Below are positions 6,216-13,568 of a DNA stretch of 21,945 bases, one piece after another. The DNA is from Bacillota bacterium (GTDB lineage: Bacteria > Bacillota > Clostridia > Christensenellales > CAG-138): assembly GCA_023416895.1 (NCBI GenBank), contig JAEZGQ010000148.1, positions 1 through 21,945 of the forward strand. Direction: 5' to 3'. Under the pieces are notes generated by a model that did not search any database, was not told the DNA's origin, and saw only the letters and a list, made by a program, of their open reading frames with translations. The number at the start of each line of letters is the position of its first letter. Positions within the stretch are counted from its first letter, which is position 1. A program made the translations under genes and the position numbers.

Positions 6216-8018
6216 ATGCTATTATCTGCGGAACATATTTCAAAAAACTACGGAACCAAGCAACTGCTGAAGGATGTCTCCATTTACCTGAACGAAAGAG
6301 ACCACATCGGCATTGTGGGCCTCAATGGCACGGGAAAAAGTACGCTGCTGAAAATTTTATCCGGTATAGAGCTGCCTGACGAAGGCTCTATTTCGGCCAA
6401 TCCAAATCTGCGGATCGCCTATCTTCCACAAAATCCGGCGATGAACGATGATTTTACCGTACTGGAACAAGTCTTCTCGGAATTCACCCCACAATTTCGT
6501 GAAATCAATGAGTACGAGGTGATCTCCATGCTAACACGGCTGGGGATTACTGATTACGAAGCAAAAATTGGGACACTTTCAGGCGGGCAACGCAAGCGCG
6601 TGGCACTTTCCGCTACGCTTATTCACCCCGCGGACGTTCTCATATTAGACGAACCAACCAACCATCTTGACAGCGACGTGGCCATTTGGCTGGAGCAACA
6701 TCTGAGCCGCTTTACCGGCGGCTTGATTATGGTAACCCATGACCGCTACTTTCTTGAGCGGGTTGCAACCCGCATTACCGAGCTATCCCATTCCAAGCTA
6801 TACACTTATGAGGCCAATTACTCAAAATACCTGGAACTGAAGGCACAGCGCGCCGAGATGGCCGATGCAAGCGAGCGCAAGCGGCAGGCGATTTTGCGCA
6901 AGGAATATCAGTGGATCATGCGTGGTGCCAGAGCGCGCTCAACCAAAAGCCGTGAGCGCATAGAGCGATATGATGCCCTAAAAGCTCAATCAGCACCTGT
7001 TACAGACGCCGTGGTGCAGATGGCAACCGTGTCCAGCCGATTGGGGCGAAAGCTGATTGATCTCGATGACATTACGAAATCCTTTGGCAGCCGCACGGTC
7101 ATCGATCATTTTTCCTATCACATCCAACGGGACGACCGCATCGGCATTGTAGGAAAAAACGGCGTAGGTAAAACCACATTGCTCAATATCATCGCGGGGG
7201 AGCTGACTCCGGACGAGGGTGCGGTGGCGGTAGGTTCTACCGTGCGAATTGGCTATTTCTCGCAGGAGGGACGTGATCTTGATCCCAACCTGCGGGTTTA
7301 CGATTTTATCAGCGCAATCGCGAGCGAAACCAAAACGACGCAAGGTACATTCTCTGCATCCCAAATGCTGGAGCAGTTTTTGTTTACCTCCGACCTACAA
7401 TACACAACCATCAGCAAGCTCAGTGGCGGGGAAAGAAGAAGGCTGTATCTTCTGAGCATACTCATTGCGGCGCCCAACATACTACTGCTGGATGAACCAA
7501 CCAATGATCTTGATATAGAGACGTTGGCTATCCTGGAGGATTATTTGGAAACCTTCCCCGGAGCCGTCATTGCGGTCTCTCATGATCGCTATTTTCTGGA
7601 TAAAGTAGCAACCTCAATTTTCGAAGTGAACGCAGAAGGCAAAATTGCCTGCTATACGGGCAATTATACCGAATATGCTCAGCAACGGGCGGAGGCACAC
7701 CAACCTGAAGTGAAAAAGGATGCATCACTTTCACGTACAGCCGTATCCCCCAAAATCAACAACCCGGAAACGCCCAAAAAACTGAGGTTTTCATTTAAAG
7801 AGCAAAGAGAATTTGATACAATTGATGATGACATCGCTGCGCTTCAGGCTAGCGTGGCGGCATGCTCTGCTGAGATTGCCCAAGAAGCCGCCAGCGATTA
7901 TGTGCGCTTGCAAGAGCTTATGGAAAAAATGGAGCTGCTGAAAACCGAGCTGGAATTCAAAATGGAGCGATGGGTGTACTTGAACGAACTGGCTGAGAAG
8001 ATTGACGCTCAGAAATAG
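6216..8018 (+). CDS. ABC-F ATPase, Uup type
   Basis: A 600-residue cytoplasmic protein with two nucleotide-binding domains and no membrane segment. First domain: Walker A GLNGTGKS (35-42), signature LSGGQ (121-125), Walker B with DEPTNHLD (145-152). A charged helical linker (about 200-260) with 'RRGARARSTKSRERI'-like composition follows. Second domain: Walker A GKNGVGKT (313-320), LSGGE (402-406), DEPTNDLD (426-433). The last about 75 residues form a coiled coil. This C-terminal coil and the linker resemble Uup and Bacillus YfmR, ABC-F proteins that act at the ribosome rather than in transport. The ATG at 6216 is used because TAGGAG (6205-6210) precedes it and the ABC domain starts there; the frame is open back to 6084. 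The flavoprotein gene follows by 37 bp. No strong promoter was seen. Confidence 0.92.
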   Translation: MLLSAEHISKNYGTKQLLKDVSIYLNERDHIGIVGLNGTGKSTLLKILSGIELPDEGSISANPNLRIAYLPQNPAMNDDFTVLEQVFSEFTPQFREINEYEVISMLTRLGITDYEAKIGTLSGGQRKRVALSATLIHPADVLILDEPTNHLDSDVAIWLEQHLSRFTGGLIMVTHDRYFLERVATRITELSHSKLYTYEANYSKYLELKAQRAEMADASERKRQAILRKEYQWIMRGARARSTKSRERIERYDALKAQSAPVTDAVVQMATVSSRLGRKLIDLDDITKSFGSRTVIDHFSYHIQRDDRIGIVGKNGVGKTTLLNIIAGELTPDEGAVAVGSTVRIGYFSQEGRDLDPNLRVYDFISAIASETKTTQGTFSASQMLEQFLFTSDLQYTTISKLSGGERRRLYLLSILIAAPNILLLDEPTNDLDIETLAILEDYLETFPGAVIAVSHDRYFLDKVATSIFEVNAEGKIACYTGNYTEYAQQRAEAHQPEVKKDASLSRTAVSPKINNPETPKKLRFSFKEQREFDTIDDDIAALQASVAACSAEIAQEAASDYVRLQELMEKMELLKTELEFKMERWVYLNELAEKIDAQK

Positions 8019-8055
8019 GTTGAAAAATGAGCAAAGAAAACGCAAGAGGTAAAGT

Positions 8056-9384
8056 ATGAAGGTTCTTGTTCTCAACGGAAGTCCGAAAGGCGAATATAGT
8101 ATTACATTGCAAACTTCATTGTATTTAGAAAAAAGGTTTCCAGAACACAAGTTCCAGTTTCTTCATGTTGGCCGTTGCATTAAATCCTTTGAAAAGGATT
8201 TTTCAACTGTGGCTGACGCAATCACCGATGCGGATTTGATCGTCTTTTCTTATCCTGTTTATACTTTTATTGCACCAAGTCAGTTGCATCGGTTCATTGA
8301 GCTTTTAAAAGCATCCGGCATTAATTTATCAGGAAAATTTGTTACGCAGATTACTACTTCTAAGCATTTTTACGATATGACTGCACATCAATATATTCAG
8401 GAAAACTGTCAGGATCTTGGCATGAAATGCATCAAGGGACTGTCTGCGGATATGGATGACCTCCTAACTGAGAATGGACGAAAAACCGCGAAAGAGTTTT
8501 TTGAATATGTGTGCTGGAGCATAGAGTGTGATGTTTATGAAACGATTCTAAAACATACTGTGGCGCCAAAGCATCGTCCGGTCAGTGCCGCTACGTTAAG
8601 TCAGGATGAAAAGAGCGGAGATATCGTTATCGTTACGGATTGCGCCAAAGACGATAAGCAGTTGAATGATATGATCAATAGGTTTCGCGCAGTTCTTAAG
8701 TATAAAAGTCGCATTGTTAATATTTCCGAGTATCCTTTTCGAGGAGGATGTATCGGCTGCTTTAATTGTGCAGCTACAGAAAAATGCATTTATAAGGATG
8801 GCTTTGACGATTTTCTGCGCAACAGTATTCAAACTGCCGATGCAATAATTTATGCATTTTCCATTAAGGATCATTCCATGGGCTCCGTCTTTAAAATGTA
8901 TGATGACAGGCAGTTCTGTAATGGCCATAGAACAGTGACTATGGGAAAGCCGACGGGATACCTAATTAGTGGAAATTACTCTTCAGAGGCAAATTTGCAG
9001 ATGATTATTGAAGGCAGAAGTGAGGTTGGAGGAAACTTTCTTGCAGGAGTTGCGTGTGATGAATTAAATCCAGATGCAGACATAGATAGACTTGCTCAAA
9101 GGCTTGATTATGCAATCACGCATAAGTACATCCAGCCTAAGAATTTCTATGGTGTTGGCGGAATGAAAATATTCAGGGATCTAATTTGGCTTATGCGCGG
9201 TATGATGAAAGCTGATCATCGGTTCTACAAAGAACAGGGGCTTTATGACTTTCCTCAAAAGAAAAAAGGAACAGCACTAAAAATGCATCTTGTGGGTGCC
9301 CTCATATCTTCTCCAAAGATAAAAGCTAAAATAGGAGACAAAATGAATGAAGGTATGCTTGCACCGTACAAGAAGGTTTTGTAG
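8056..9384 (+). CDS. Two-domain iron-sulfur flavoprotein, NAD(P)H-dependent oxidoreductase family
   Basis: A 442-residue protein containing what look like two flavodoxin-like folds. The first opens 'MKVLVLNGSPKG', the flavin phosphate loop of the NADPH-dependent FMN reductase family, with 'FSYPVYTFIAPSQLHRF' at about 64-80. The second starts near residue 189 ('DIVIVTDCAKDD') and has C232, C235, C238 and C244, a C-x2-C-x2-C-x5-C cluster like that of iron-sulfur flavoproteins, which bind a [4Fe-4S] cluster beside FMN. The likely role is electron transfer or reduction of small molecules in the cytoplasm. AGAGGT at 8045-8050 is the ribosome binding site. It is probably co-transcribed with the ABC-F gene. 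Substrate and electron donor are unknown. No clear terminator follows. Confidence 0.75.
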   Translation: MKVLVLNGSPKGEYSITLQTSLYLEKRFPEHKFQFLHVGRCIKSFEKDFSTVADAITDADLIVFSYPVYTFIAPSQLHRFIELLKASGINLSGKFVTQITTSKHFYDMTAHQYIQENCQDLGMKCIKGLSADMDDLLTENGRKTAKEFFEYVCWSIECDVYETILKHTVAPKHRPVSAATLSQDEKSGDIVIVTDCAKDDKQLNDMINRFRAVLKYKSRIVNISEYPFRGGCIGCFNCAATEKCIYKDGFDDFLRNSIQTADAIIYAFSIKDHSMGSVFKMYDDRQFCNGHRTVTMGKPTGYLISGNYSSEANLQMIIEGRSEVGGNFLAGVACDELNPDADIDRLAQRLDYAITHKYIQPKNFYGVGGMKIFRDLIWLMRGMMKADHRFYKEQGLYDFPQKKKGTALKMHLVGALISSPKIKAKIGDKMNEGMLAPYKKVL

Positions 9385-9520
9385 CAACAACCAATTACAA
9401 GAAGCGTGAAAGTGACGAAGTTCTGGGCACCATGTCAAAAACAGAGCCCATGCGGCATCGGTTTTATCTGTTCAAAGCATTGCTGTTAAGGGTAGATATA
9501 AAGGTTGCGCAACACACAGC

Positions 9521-10183
9521 TTATTGCCGAGATTTCAAGACAATGAGATTATCACTCTCATATAACTGGGTTTGTGCGTCAAGCACAGCCATTACATCAT
9601 CGTCTCGAATAATTGCAATAATATTTATTCCCTCCGTTTGGCGCAGCCTGAGTTTTTGCAAGCTGTTCCCAACCCAGTTCGGAAGGGGCTTCATTTCAAT
9701 AATGTCGTACTTGTCAGACCGATGAATATAATCCAATAAATCGTTTGTAACAAAACTATAGGCAATTCGTTCGCCTATTTCTTTTTCAGGCAGCACTACA
9801 CGATTTACCCCTATTGATTCCAAGATGTGCTTTTGCCTAAGGCCATTTGCCTTTGCAAGGATATAACCCACACCCATTTCTTTAACAATTGTTGCCGTGA
9901 TAGCCGCAGCTTCAAAATCTGAGCTGAAGGCAATGATAACAACATCAAAGTTGCGAATGCCTATTTTTTCAAGAGCCGACTTTTCTGATGCATCAATCTG
10001 ATATGCGTGTGTTGCATATCCTGCAGCATCTTGAACTTTATGCTCATCCAAATCACAGCATAAAACATTCATACCATTTTCATACAATGTTTTCGTAATG
10101 CTTTGGCCGAATTTGCCTAATCCCAACACTGCAAATTGGGTATCGGGTGTGAAACGTATCTGGCTAAATTTCCGCTTGTTCAT
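9521..10183 (-). CDS. ktrA: KtrA, RCK gating subunit of K+ uptake
   Basis: The 220-residue cytoplasmic protein has an RCK_N Rossmann domain with GLGKFG at residues 21-26 and acidic residues ending the second strand ('CCDLDEHKV', 42-50), which bind the adenine nucleotide, and an RCK_C domain in the last about 75 residues ('YDIIEMKPLPNWVGNSLQKL'). KtrA forms an octameric ring under the KtrB channel; ATP or ADP in the first domain and, in several Firmicutes, c-di-AMP in the second control gating. AAGGGA lies about 10 bp before the ATG. It follows ktrB by 28 bp on the same strand, so ktrBA is an operon with the channel gene first. Confidence 0.92.
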   Translation of the reverse strand: MNKRKFSQIRFTPDTQFAVLGLGKFGQSITKTLYENGMNVLCCDLDEHKVQDAAGYATHAYQIDASEKSALEKIGIRNFDVVIIAFSSDFEAAAITATIVKEMGVGYILAKANGLRQKHILESIGVNRVVLPEKEIGERIAYSFVTNDLLDYIHRSDKYDIIEMKPLPNWVGNSLQKLRLRQTEGINIIAIIRDDDVMAVLDAQTQLYESDNLIVLKSRQ

Positions 10184-10211
10184 GATTTTAATATCCCTTC
10201 ACAGTAATGTG

Positions 10212-11633
10212 TTATCCTATCGTTACATCTTCTGTTGGATATCCCACCAAATCATCTGCATCATGAATGTCACGTGCCAAAGAGATGATAAGGGTAATGG
10301 GGCCTATTCTTCCAATATACATACACATCATTAACACCAGTTTTCCCACTCCCGATAGATGGGGTGTAATTCCTGTACTCAACCCAACAGTGCCAAGCGC
10401 CGAAGAGACTTCAAACAACAAATCTGCAATACCATGCGAAAATGCGTTGTGATTTTCTGTAACGGCTAAAACAGCAGTTCCTAAAAACAAAAGCAACAGC
10501 ATTAGGACAACTATAGTCAAAGCCTTTTGCAGAGTAACAACAGAAATTGTACGCTCAAATGCCACAATCTTTTTTCTTCCCTTGATAATCGACCAAACAC
10601 TGCAAAAAATTATGGCCAGCGTAACAGTTTTAATACCCCCAGCAGTTCCTCCGGGCGAACCGCCAATCAGCATAAATAAACTGGAAAAAAGCTTTGAAGC
10701 ATCTGTTAGCCCATCCTGCGCAATTGTAGAGAATCCCGCTGTTCGTAGAGTAACAGACTGAAACAGAGCTACCAAGAGTTTCTGTGGGAAGGAAAGTGCG
10801 CCCAGCGTCTGTGGGTTGTTATATTCCTCCGCAAGAAAAAACACTGTCCCCAAGACGATTAGCACAGCAGTCGTGATAAACACAAGTCTTGTGTGAAGAG
10901 AAAGAGACTTCCGCTGTTTTATGCGAGCAGAAAACAGATGGTTTGTTTTATTGGCAACATCTTTCCAAACCGTGAACCCGATACCACCTATGACAATAAG
11001 AGCCATTACAACAGCATTGACGCTTAAATTTGTGCTGTAAGGCATCAAGCTCTGTTTGCCAACAATATCAAACCCGGCATTGCAGAAAGCAGAGACTGAA
11101 TGAAAGATCCCATAAAATATAGACTTATACCAAACAACACCTTGGTTTAGAAATGAGAAGAAGAGCATTGTTGCTCCAACTGCTTCACATACAAAAGTCC
11201 CCTTAATAACAAAAAGCACCATTCTAACCATCCCCCCTAAAGAAGAATAGTTGAACGCTGTTTGAATTGTTAATCGGTCTTTTAACGACACCTTCTTTCC
11301 AATGTTGACCATGAAAAAAGCAAGTACAGTAATTAAACTTAGACCGCCTATTTGAATTAGAATCAGAATGACCAGCTTTCCAAACAAACTCCACGTAGCA
11401 GAAGTAGTCAGTGTAACAAGTCCAGTCACACACACAGCTGAAACAGAGGTAAAAAATGCGTCCAATACAGGAACATCTATTCCTTGTCGGTGCGAAATAG
11501 GCAACGATAAGAGCAACCCTCCAACAAGAATAATCAGCAAAAAGCTCAATACAATAATCTGCGGAGGGGATAGTTTCTTTTGAAGTTTTTTGAGCGAGAT
11601 TGACATATCGGAAAGTAATTCTTCTGCTTTCAT
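10212..11633 (-). CDS. ktrB: KtrB/TrkH-family K+ channel subunit
   Basis: A 473-residue membrane protein with the four M1-P-M2 repeats of the SKT superfamily. The four selectivity-filter glycines are visible: 'VCVTGL' (about 67-72), 'CNAGFD' (184-189), 'RTAGFS' (297-302) and 'GTVGLS' (414-419). The intramembrane loop 'GGSPGGTAGGIKT' (325-337) is the KtrB gate. Intact filters suggest a working K+ transporter, usually coupled to Na+ in this family. The ATG at 11633 is preferred over the GTG six bases upstream because GAGGTG (11639-11644, minus) is well placed for it. It is followed by ktrA. The leader upstream is long and structured (hairpin with U-run at 11707-11736), so attenuation is possible. 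Confidence 0.92.
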   Translation of the reverse strand: MKAEELLSDMSISLKKLQKKLSPPQIIVLSFLLIILVGGLLLSLPISHRQGIDVPVLDAFFTSVSAVCVTGLVTLTTSATWSLFGKLVILILIQIGGLSLITVLAFFMVNIGKKVSLKDRLTIQTAFNYSSLGGMVRMVLFVIKGTFVCEAVGATMLFFSFLNQGVVWYKSIFYGIFHSVSAFCNAGFDIVGKQSLMPYSTNLSVNAVVMALIVIGGIGFTVWKDVANKTNHLFSARIKQRKSLSLHTRLVFITTAVLIVLGTVFFLAEEYNNPQTLGALSFPQKLLVALFQSVTLRTAGFSTIAQDGLTDASKLFSSLFMLIGGSPGGTAGGIKTVTLAIIFCSVWSIIKGRKKIVAFERTISVVTLQKALTIVVLMLLLLFLGTAVLAVTENHNAFSHGIADLLFEVSSALGTVGLSTGITPHLSGVGKLVLMMCMYIGRIGPITLIISLARDIHDADDLVGYPTEDVTIG

Positions 11634-11706
11634 ACTCACACCTCAACTCACATCAAGCGTTGATATTCGAACAAAGGTCATGGGAATTGATTCCGAGGCG
11701 CAGGAT

Positions 11707-11736
11707 ATAAAAAAGGCGCTAGATTTAATCTGTGCC
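11707..11736 (-). terminator. Terminator-like hairpin in the ktrB leader
   Basis: On the minus strand, GGC and AGATT pair with AATCT and GCC across an internal bulge (11715-11736), followed by TTTTTT. It lies 74 bp before the ktrB start in the same direction. It may end an upstream transcript or act as an attenuator of ktrBA; the stem is weaker than the other terminators here. Confidence 0.4.
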
Positions 11737-11883
11737 TTCTCGAACGGAAAATGTCATCATGAGATAGCGGAAAACCCTTTGTGACAAGATGTACGATATC
11801 CCATCAGTAAAAACACACTTTTGAGGCGTTGAAGCTTCTTTCTAGCCATAAGAACAGCATTGATGCAAGATCAAATCGAAACT

Positions 11884-11918
11884 TTTCCTCAACGGAAACA
11901 GGGATATTGGTGAGGAAA
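11884..11918. repeat. 8-bp inverted repeat with an alternative hairpin
   Basis: TTTCCTCA (11884-11891) pairs perfectly with TGAGGAAA (11911-11918). On the minus strand a shorter stem, TTTCC-GTTGA-GGAAA, uses one arm, so two exclusive folds are possible. Confidence 0.4.
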
Positions 11919-12116
11919 CTCCCGGCACGAGAAGAATATGAATGCACTTACTTTGATGCCTTTTGGGGGAAGGATCGTTCAAAGAATCTGCGCTCCTTAC
12001 GATCAATGCTAACCCAAGGATCAGAAGTACAAATTGTATAAGGTCACCTTTTCATTGCTTTTTCCGCTTGTGTTCTTATAACGCCCTGAAAACTGTATCA
12101 AGACAATGCTTCATTG

Positions 12117-12155
12117 TAAAAGAAAAGGTGGGGAACTTTTGCGAAGCTCCCTACC
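12117..12155 (-). terminator. Minus-strand intrinsic terminator
   Basis: Minus-strand stem of 11 bp plus one mismatch (12144-12155 with 12127-12138), GGTAGGGAGCTT against AAGTTCCCCACC, loop CGCAA, followed by TTTTCTTTT. It lies far from any protein gene stop (227 bp after the first GNAT gene), suggesting it ends a separate short transcript. Confidence 0.7.
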
Positions 12156-12215
12156 CAATAAGCACAAAATCTTGAAGCAGCCTCCTGCCCAACCGGGATA
12201 AACTACATATTGTTT
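12117..12215 (-). ncRNA. Candidate small RNA, about 100 nt
   Basis: A consensus-like promoter (TTGATT 12245-12250, 17 bp, TATAAT 12222-12227, minus strand) lies directly upstream and a strong terminator closes the unit. Between them is about 60 nt with no start codon behind a proper ribosome binding site. I recognise no known RNA family (not tmRNA, SRP RNA or a common riboswitch by eye). It could also be a leader terminated before ktrB, whose start is about 480 bp further on. Confidence 0.4.
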
Positions 12216-12265
12216 AAAAACATTATACGATTTCTCAGCAACAAAATCAACCGTTCGGCAGGAGG
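12181..12265. repeat. Long inverted repeat spanning a promoter
   Basis: Arms at 12181-12196 and 12251-12265 share a perfect CCTCCTGCC/GGCAGGAGG core of 9 bp, then further pairs (AAC, GG) with one mismatch and one bulge. The spacer of 54 bp contains the -10 box of the minus-strand promoter. No target-site duplication flanks it. Confidence 0.6.
12222..12250 (-). promoter_or_regulatory. Minus-strand promoter of the candidate small RNA
   Basis: TTGATT (12245-12250) and a perfect TATAAT (12222-12227) are 17 bp apart on the minus strand. Transcription would start near 12215. Confidence 0.65.
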
Positions 12266-12381
12266 ATAACGCTACCATGCATTGAACTATAGCAAAATGG
12301 CCGCAGGGCAACATTTCGAACGACAGTGCTTAATCAAAATAAATAATATGCCGATATCCTCCCAACAAAGAAAGCCGCCCG

Positions 12382-12930
12382 TTATAAATTCCGTTCCTCC
12401 ACCCTGCCGTATAAAAGCGTGTCGCAATACCGCCCTTCTATTAAGCAGTTTTCTTTTTGGCAGCCCTCAAGCACAAACCCGTTTTTTTCAAGCACCCGCG
12501 CGGAAGGGACGTTTTCTCGTATGACCCGCGCACTCAGCCTGTGAAGCTTTAAGGTTTCAAACGCAAAGCCGCATATAAGCGTGACCGTTTCCGTTCCAAT
12601 GCCCCTCCCCCAATGCGCGCGGTTCAAAACATACCCAAGCTCCGCGTTTTTTGAGGCATGATCGAAGCTGAAAAGCATTGCTGTGCCAACATGCTCTCCA
12701 GTTTTTTGCCATACAATTGAGGCGTATAGGTGCGTGCCCGCCGCCTCGCGCCTGAGAAGCTCCGCGACGTGGGCTTGCGTTTGCTCAAAGGTTTCCATCA
12801 GCGACCAGCCGATGAAGCGCTTTGCCACCGGATCGGAGGTATAGCGGTGCATCGCCTCGGCATCGGCGGGAGCGAGCGTGGAAAAAGCGATATTTTCGCC
12901 TGAAAGCGCGTGAAAAAAGTCTGCGTCCAT
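12382..12930 (-). CDS. GNAT N-acetyltransferase, RimJ/RimL-like
   Basis: A 182-residue GNAT-fold protein of the RimJ/RimL type. The substrate half opens 'SGENIAFSTLAPADAEAMHRY'; the central strand 'NAELGYVLNRAHWGRGIGTETV' carries the acetyl-CoA phosphate-binding loop (R-G-I-G-T), and 'LSARVIRENVPSARVLEKNGFVLEG' is the typical C-terminal motif. Relatives acetylate protein N-termini, amino sugars or small amines; the substrate here is unknown. AAGGAG (12936-12941, minus) lies 5 bp before the ATG. It is the second gene of a pair, 42 bp after another GNAT gene on the same strand. No U-rich terminator directly follows the stop. Confidence 0.88.
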   Translation of the reverse strand: MDADFFHALSGENIAFSTLAPADAEAMHRYTSDPVAKRFIGWSLMETFEQTQAHVAELLRREAAGTHLYASIVWQKTGEHVGTAMLFSFDHASKNAELGYVLNRAHWGRGIGTETVTLICGFAFETLKLHRLSARVIRENVPSARVLEKNGFVLEGCQKENCLIEGRYCDTLLYGRVEERNL

Positions 12931-12972
12931 AGATTCTCCTTCTAAATGCTGGGTTTTTCTATATACGACCGA

Positions 12973-13497
12973 TCAGGCGTTTTCTTCCTCGCGTCTTACC
13001 GAAAACAAAATGTGCGGCATATCGATGCCGTAATAATGCTTTACAAAACGGCCGCGCTCCTTCATGCCGTTGCGCTTCGCCACGTTTTGCGAGGCAATGT
13101 TGCTGTCGCGGATGATGGAAAACACCTCGTCTGCCCGGAGTACGTCGAAGGCATAGCGCTTGCAGCCGACCGCCGCTTCCGCGGCGTAGCCACGGTGCCA
13201 GTACGCCTTTTGAAAAAGATAGCCGATCTCGAGCACTTCCCCCTGAGGTACATTCTGTATGGTAAGGCCGCATTGACCGATCACTTCGCCGTTCTCCTTC
13301 AAAACCACCGCCCACAGGCCAAAGCCGTGCTGTTGGTAGCGCTCCAGCTGGCGGTTGAGCCACGAAACGGTTTCTTCCTCACTGAAGGCGTGTTCGTAGG
13401 CGTACATTACATCCGCATCCTGCAAAATTTTGCGCAACGCGGGGAGATCAGCTTCCTCCATGCGCCTTAAAACAAGGCGCTGCGTTTCAAGAACCAT
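12973..13497 (-). CDS. GNAT N-acetyltransferase, RimJ/RimL-like
   Basis: A 174-residue GNAT protein. It begins 'METQRL'-like ('MVLETQRLVLRRMEEADLPAL'), the standard RimJ/RimL opening, then 'GEVIGQCGLTIQNV', 'LEIGYLFQKAYWHRGYAAEAA' with the acetyl-CoA loop (R-G-Y-A), and 'SNIASQNVAKRNGMKERGRF' near the end. GGGAGGAT lies 6-13 bp before the ATG. It precedes the other GNAT gene by 42 bp; the two are only distantly alike in sequence, so this is not a recent duplication. A 12-bp hairpin separates it from the ABC permease gene upstream. The substrate is unknown. Confidence 0.88.
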   Translation of the reverse strand: MVLETQRLVLRRMEEADLPALRKILQDADVMYAYEHAFSEEETVSWLNRQLERYQQHGFGLWAVVLKENGEVIGQCGLTIQNVPQGEVLEIGYLFQKAYWHRGYAAEAAVGCKRYAFDVLRADEVFSIIRDSNIASQNVAKRNGMKERGRFVKHYYGIDMPHILFSVRREEENA

Positions 13498-13523
13498 ACT
13501 TTATCCTCCCATATAAACAGGTT

Positions 13524-13551
13524 CGGCGCGGGAAGTAAGCTTCCCGCGCCG
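13524..13551. terminator. Strong hairpin between the ABC and GNAT genes
   Basis: A perfect 12-bp GC-rich stem (13524-13535 with 13540-13551) with a TAAG loop lies 17 bp after the permease stop. The minus-strand flank GAACCTGTTTA is poor in U, so termination may be partial or the hairpin may stabilise the upstream mRNA. Confidence 0.55.
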
Positions 13552-13568
13552 TTTTCCGTAAGAATCGT

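Larger units (their letters stand above)
11634..12381. other. 748-bp AT-rich non-coding interval
   Basis: No gene is supported between ktrB and the first GNAT gene. Several open frames of 60-80 codons exist on both strands, but none has a good ribosome binding site or a recognisable domain. On the minus strand it holds, in order of transcription, a promoter (12222-12250), a possible small RNA ending in a terminator (12117-12155), an inverted repeat (11884-11918), and a terminator-like hairpin (11707-11736) before ktrB. I looked for c-di-AMP (ydaO) riboswitch motifs upstream of ktrB and did not see them. Confidence 0.55.

Noticed and set aside
5941..6243. N-terminal extension of the DUF4317 protein by about 100 residues
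   Set aside because: The family starts at MNEKEV, a ribosome binding site precedes that ATG, and the extension would overlap the divergent ABC-F gene.
11590..12041. Plus-strand frames upstream of ktrB as a decayed transposase
   Set aside because: They lie in different frames, have no recognisable transposase motif, and no terminal repeats or target duplications were seen.
11640..12220. c-di-AMP (ydaO-type) riboswitch before ktrB
   Set aside because: The conserved sequence blocks of that riboswitch were not visible by eye on the minus strand.
12181..12265. Miniature transposable element bounded by inverted repeats
   Set aside because: No target-site duplication and no second copy in the window; a regulatory dyad or RNA structure fits as well.
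12111..12314. 67-codon minus-strand frame with many Cys and Gly, possibly a peptide precursor
   Set aside because: No ribosome binding site before its ATG, it starts upstream of the promoter at 12222-12250, and it runs through the terminator stem.
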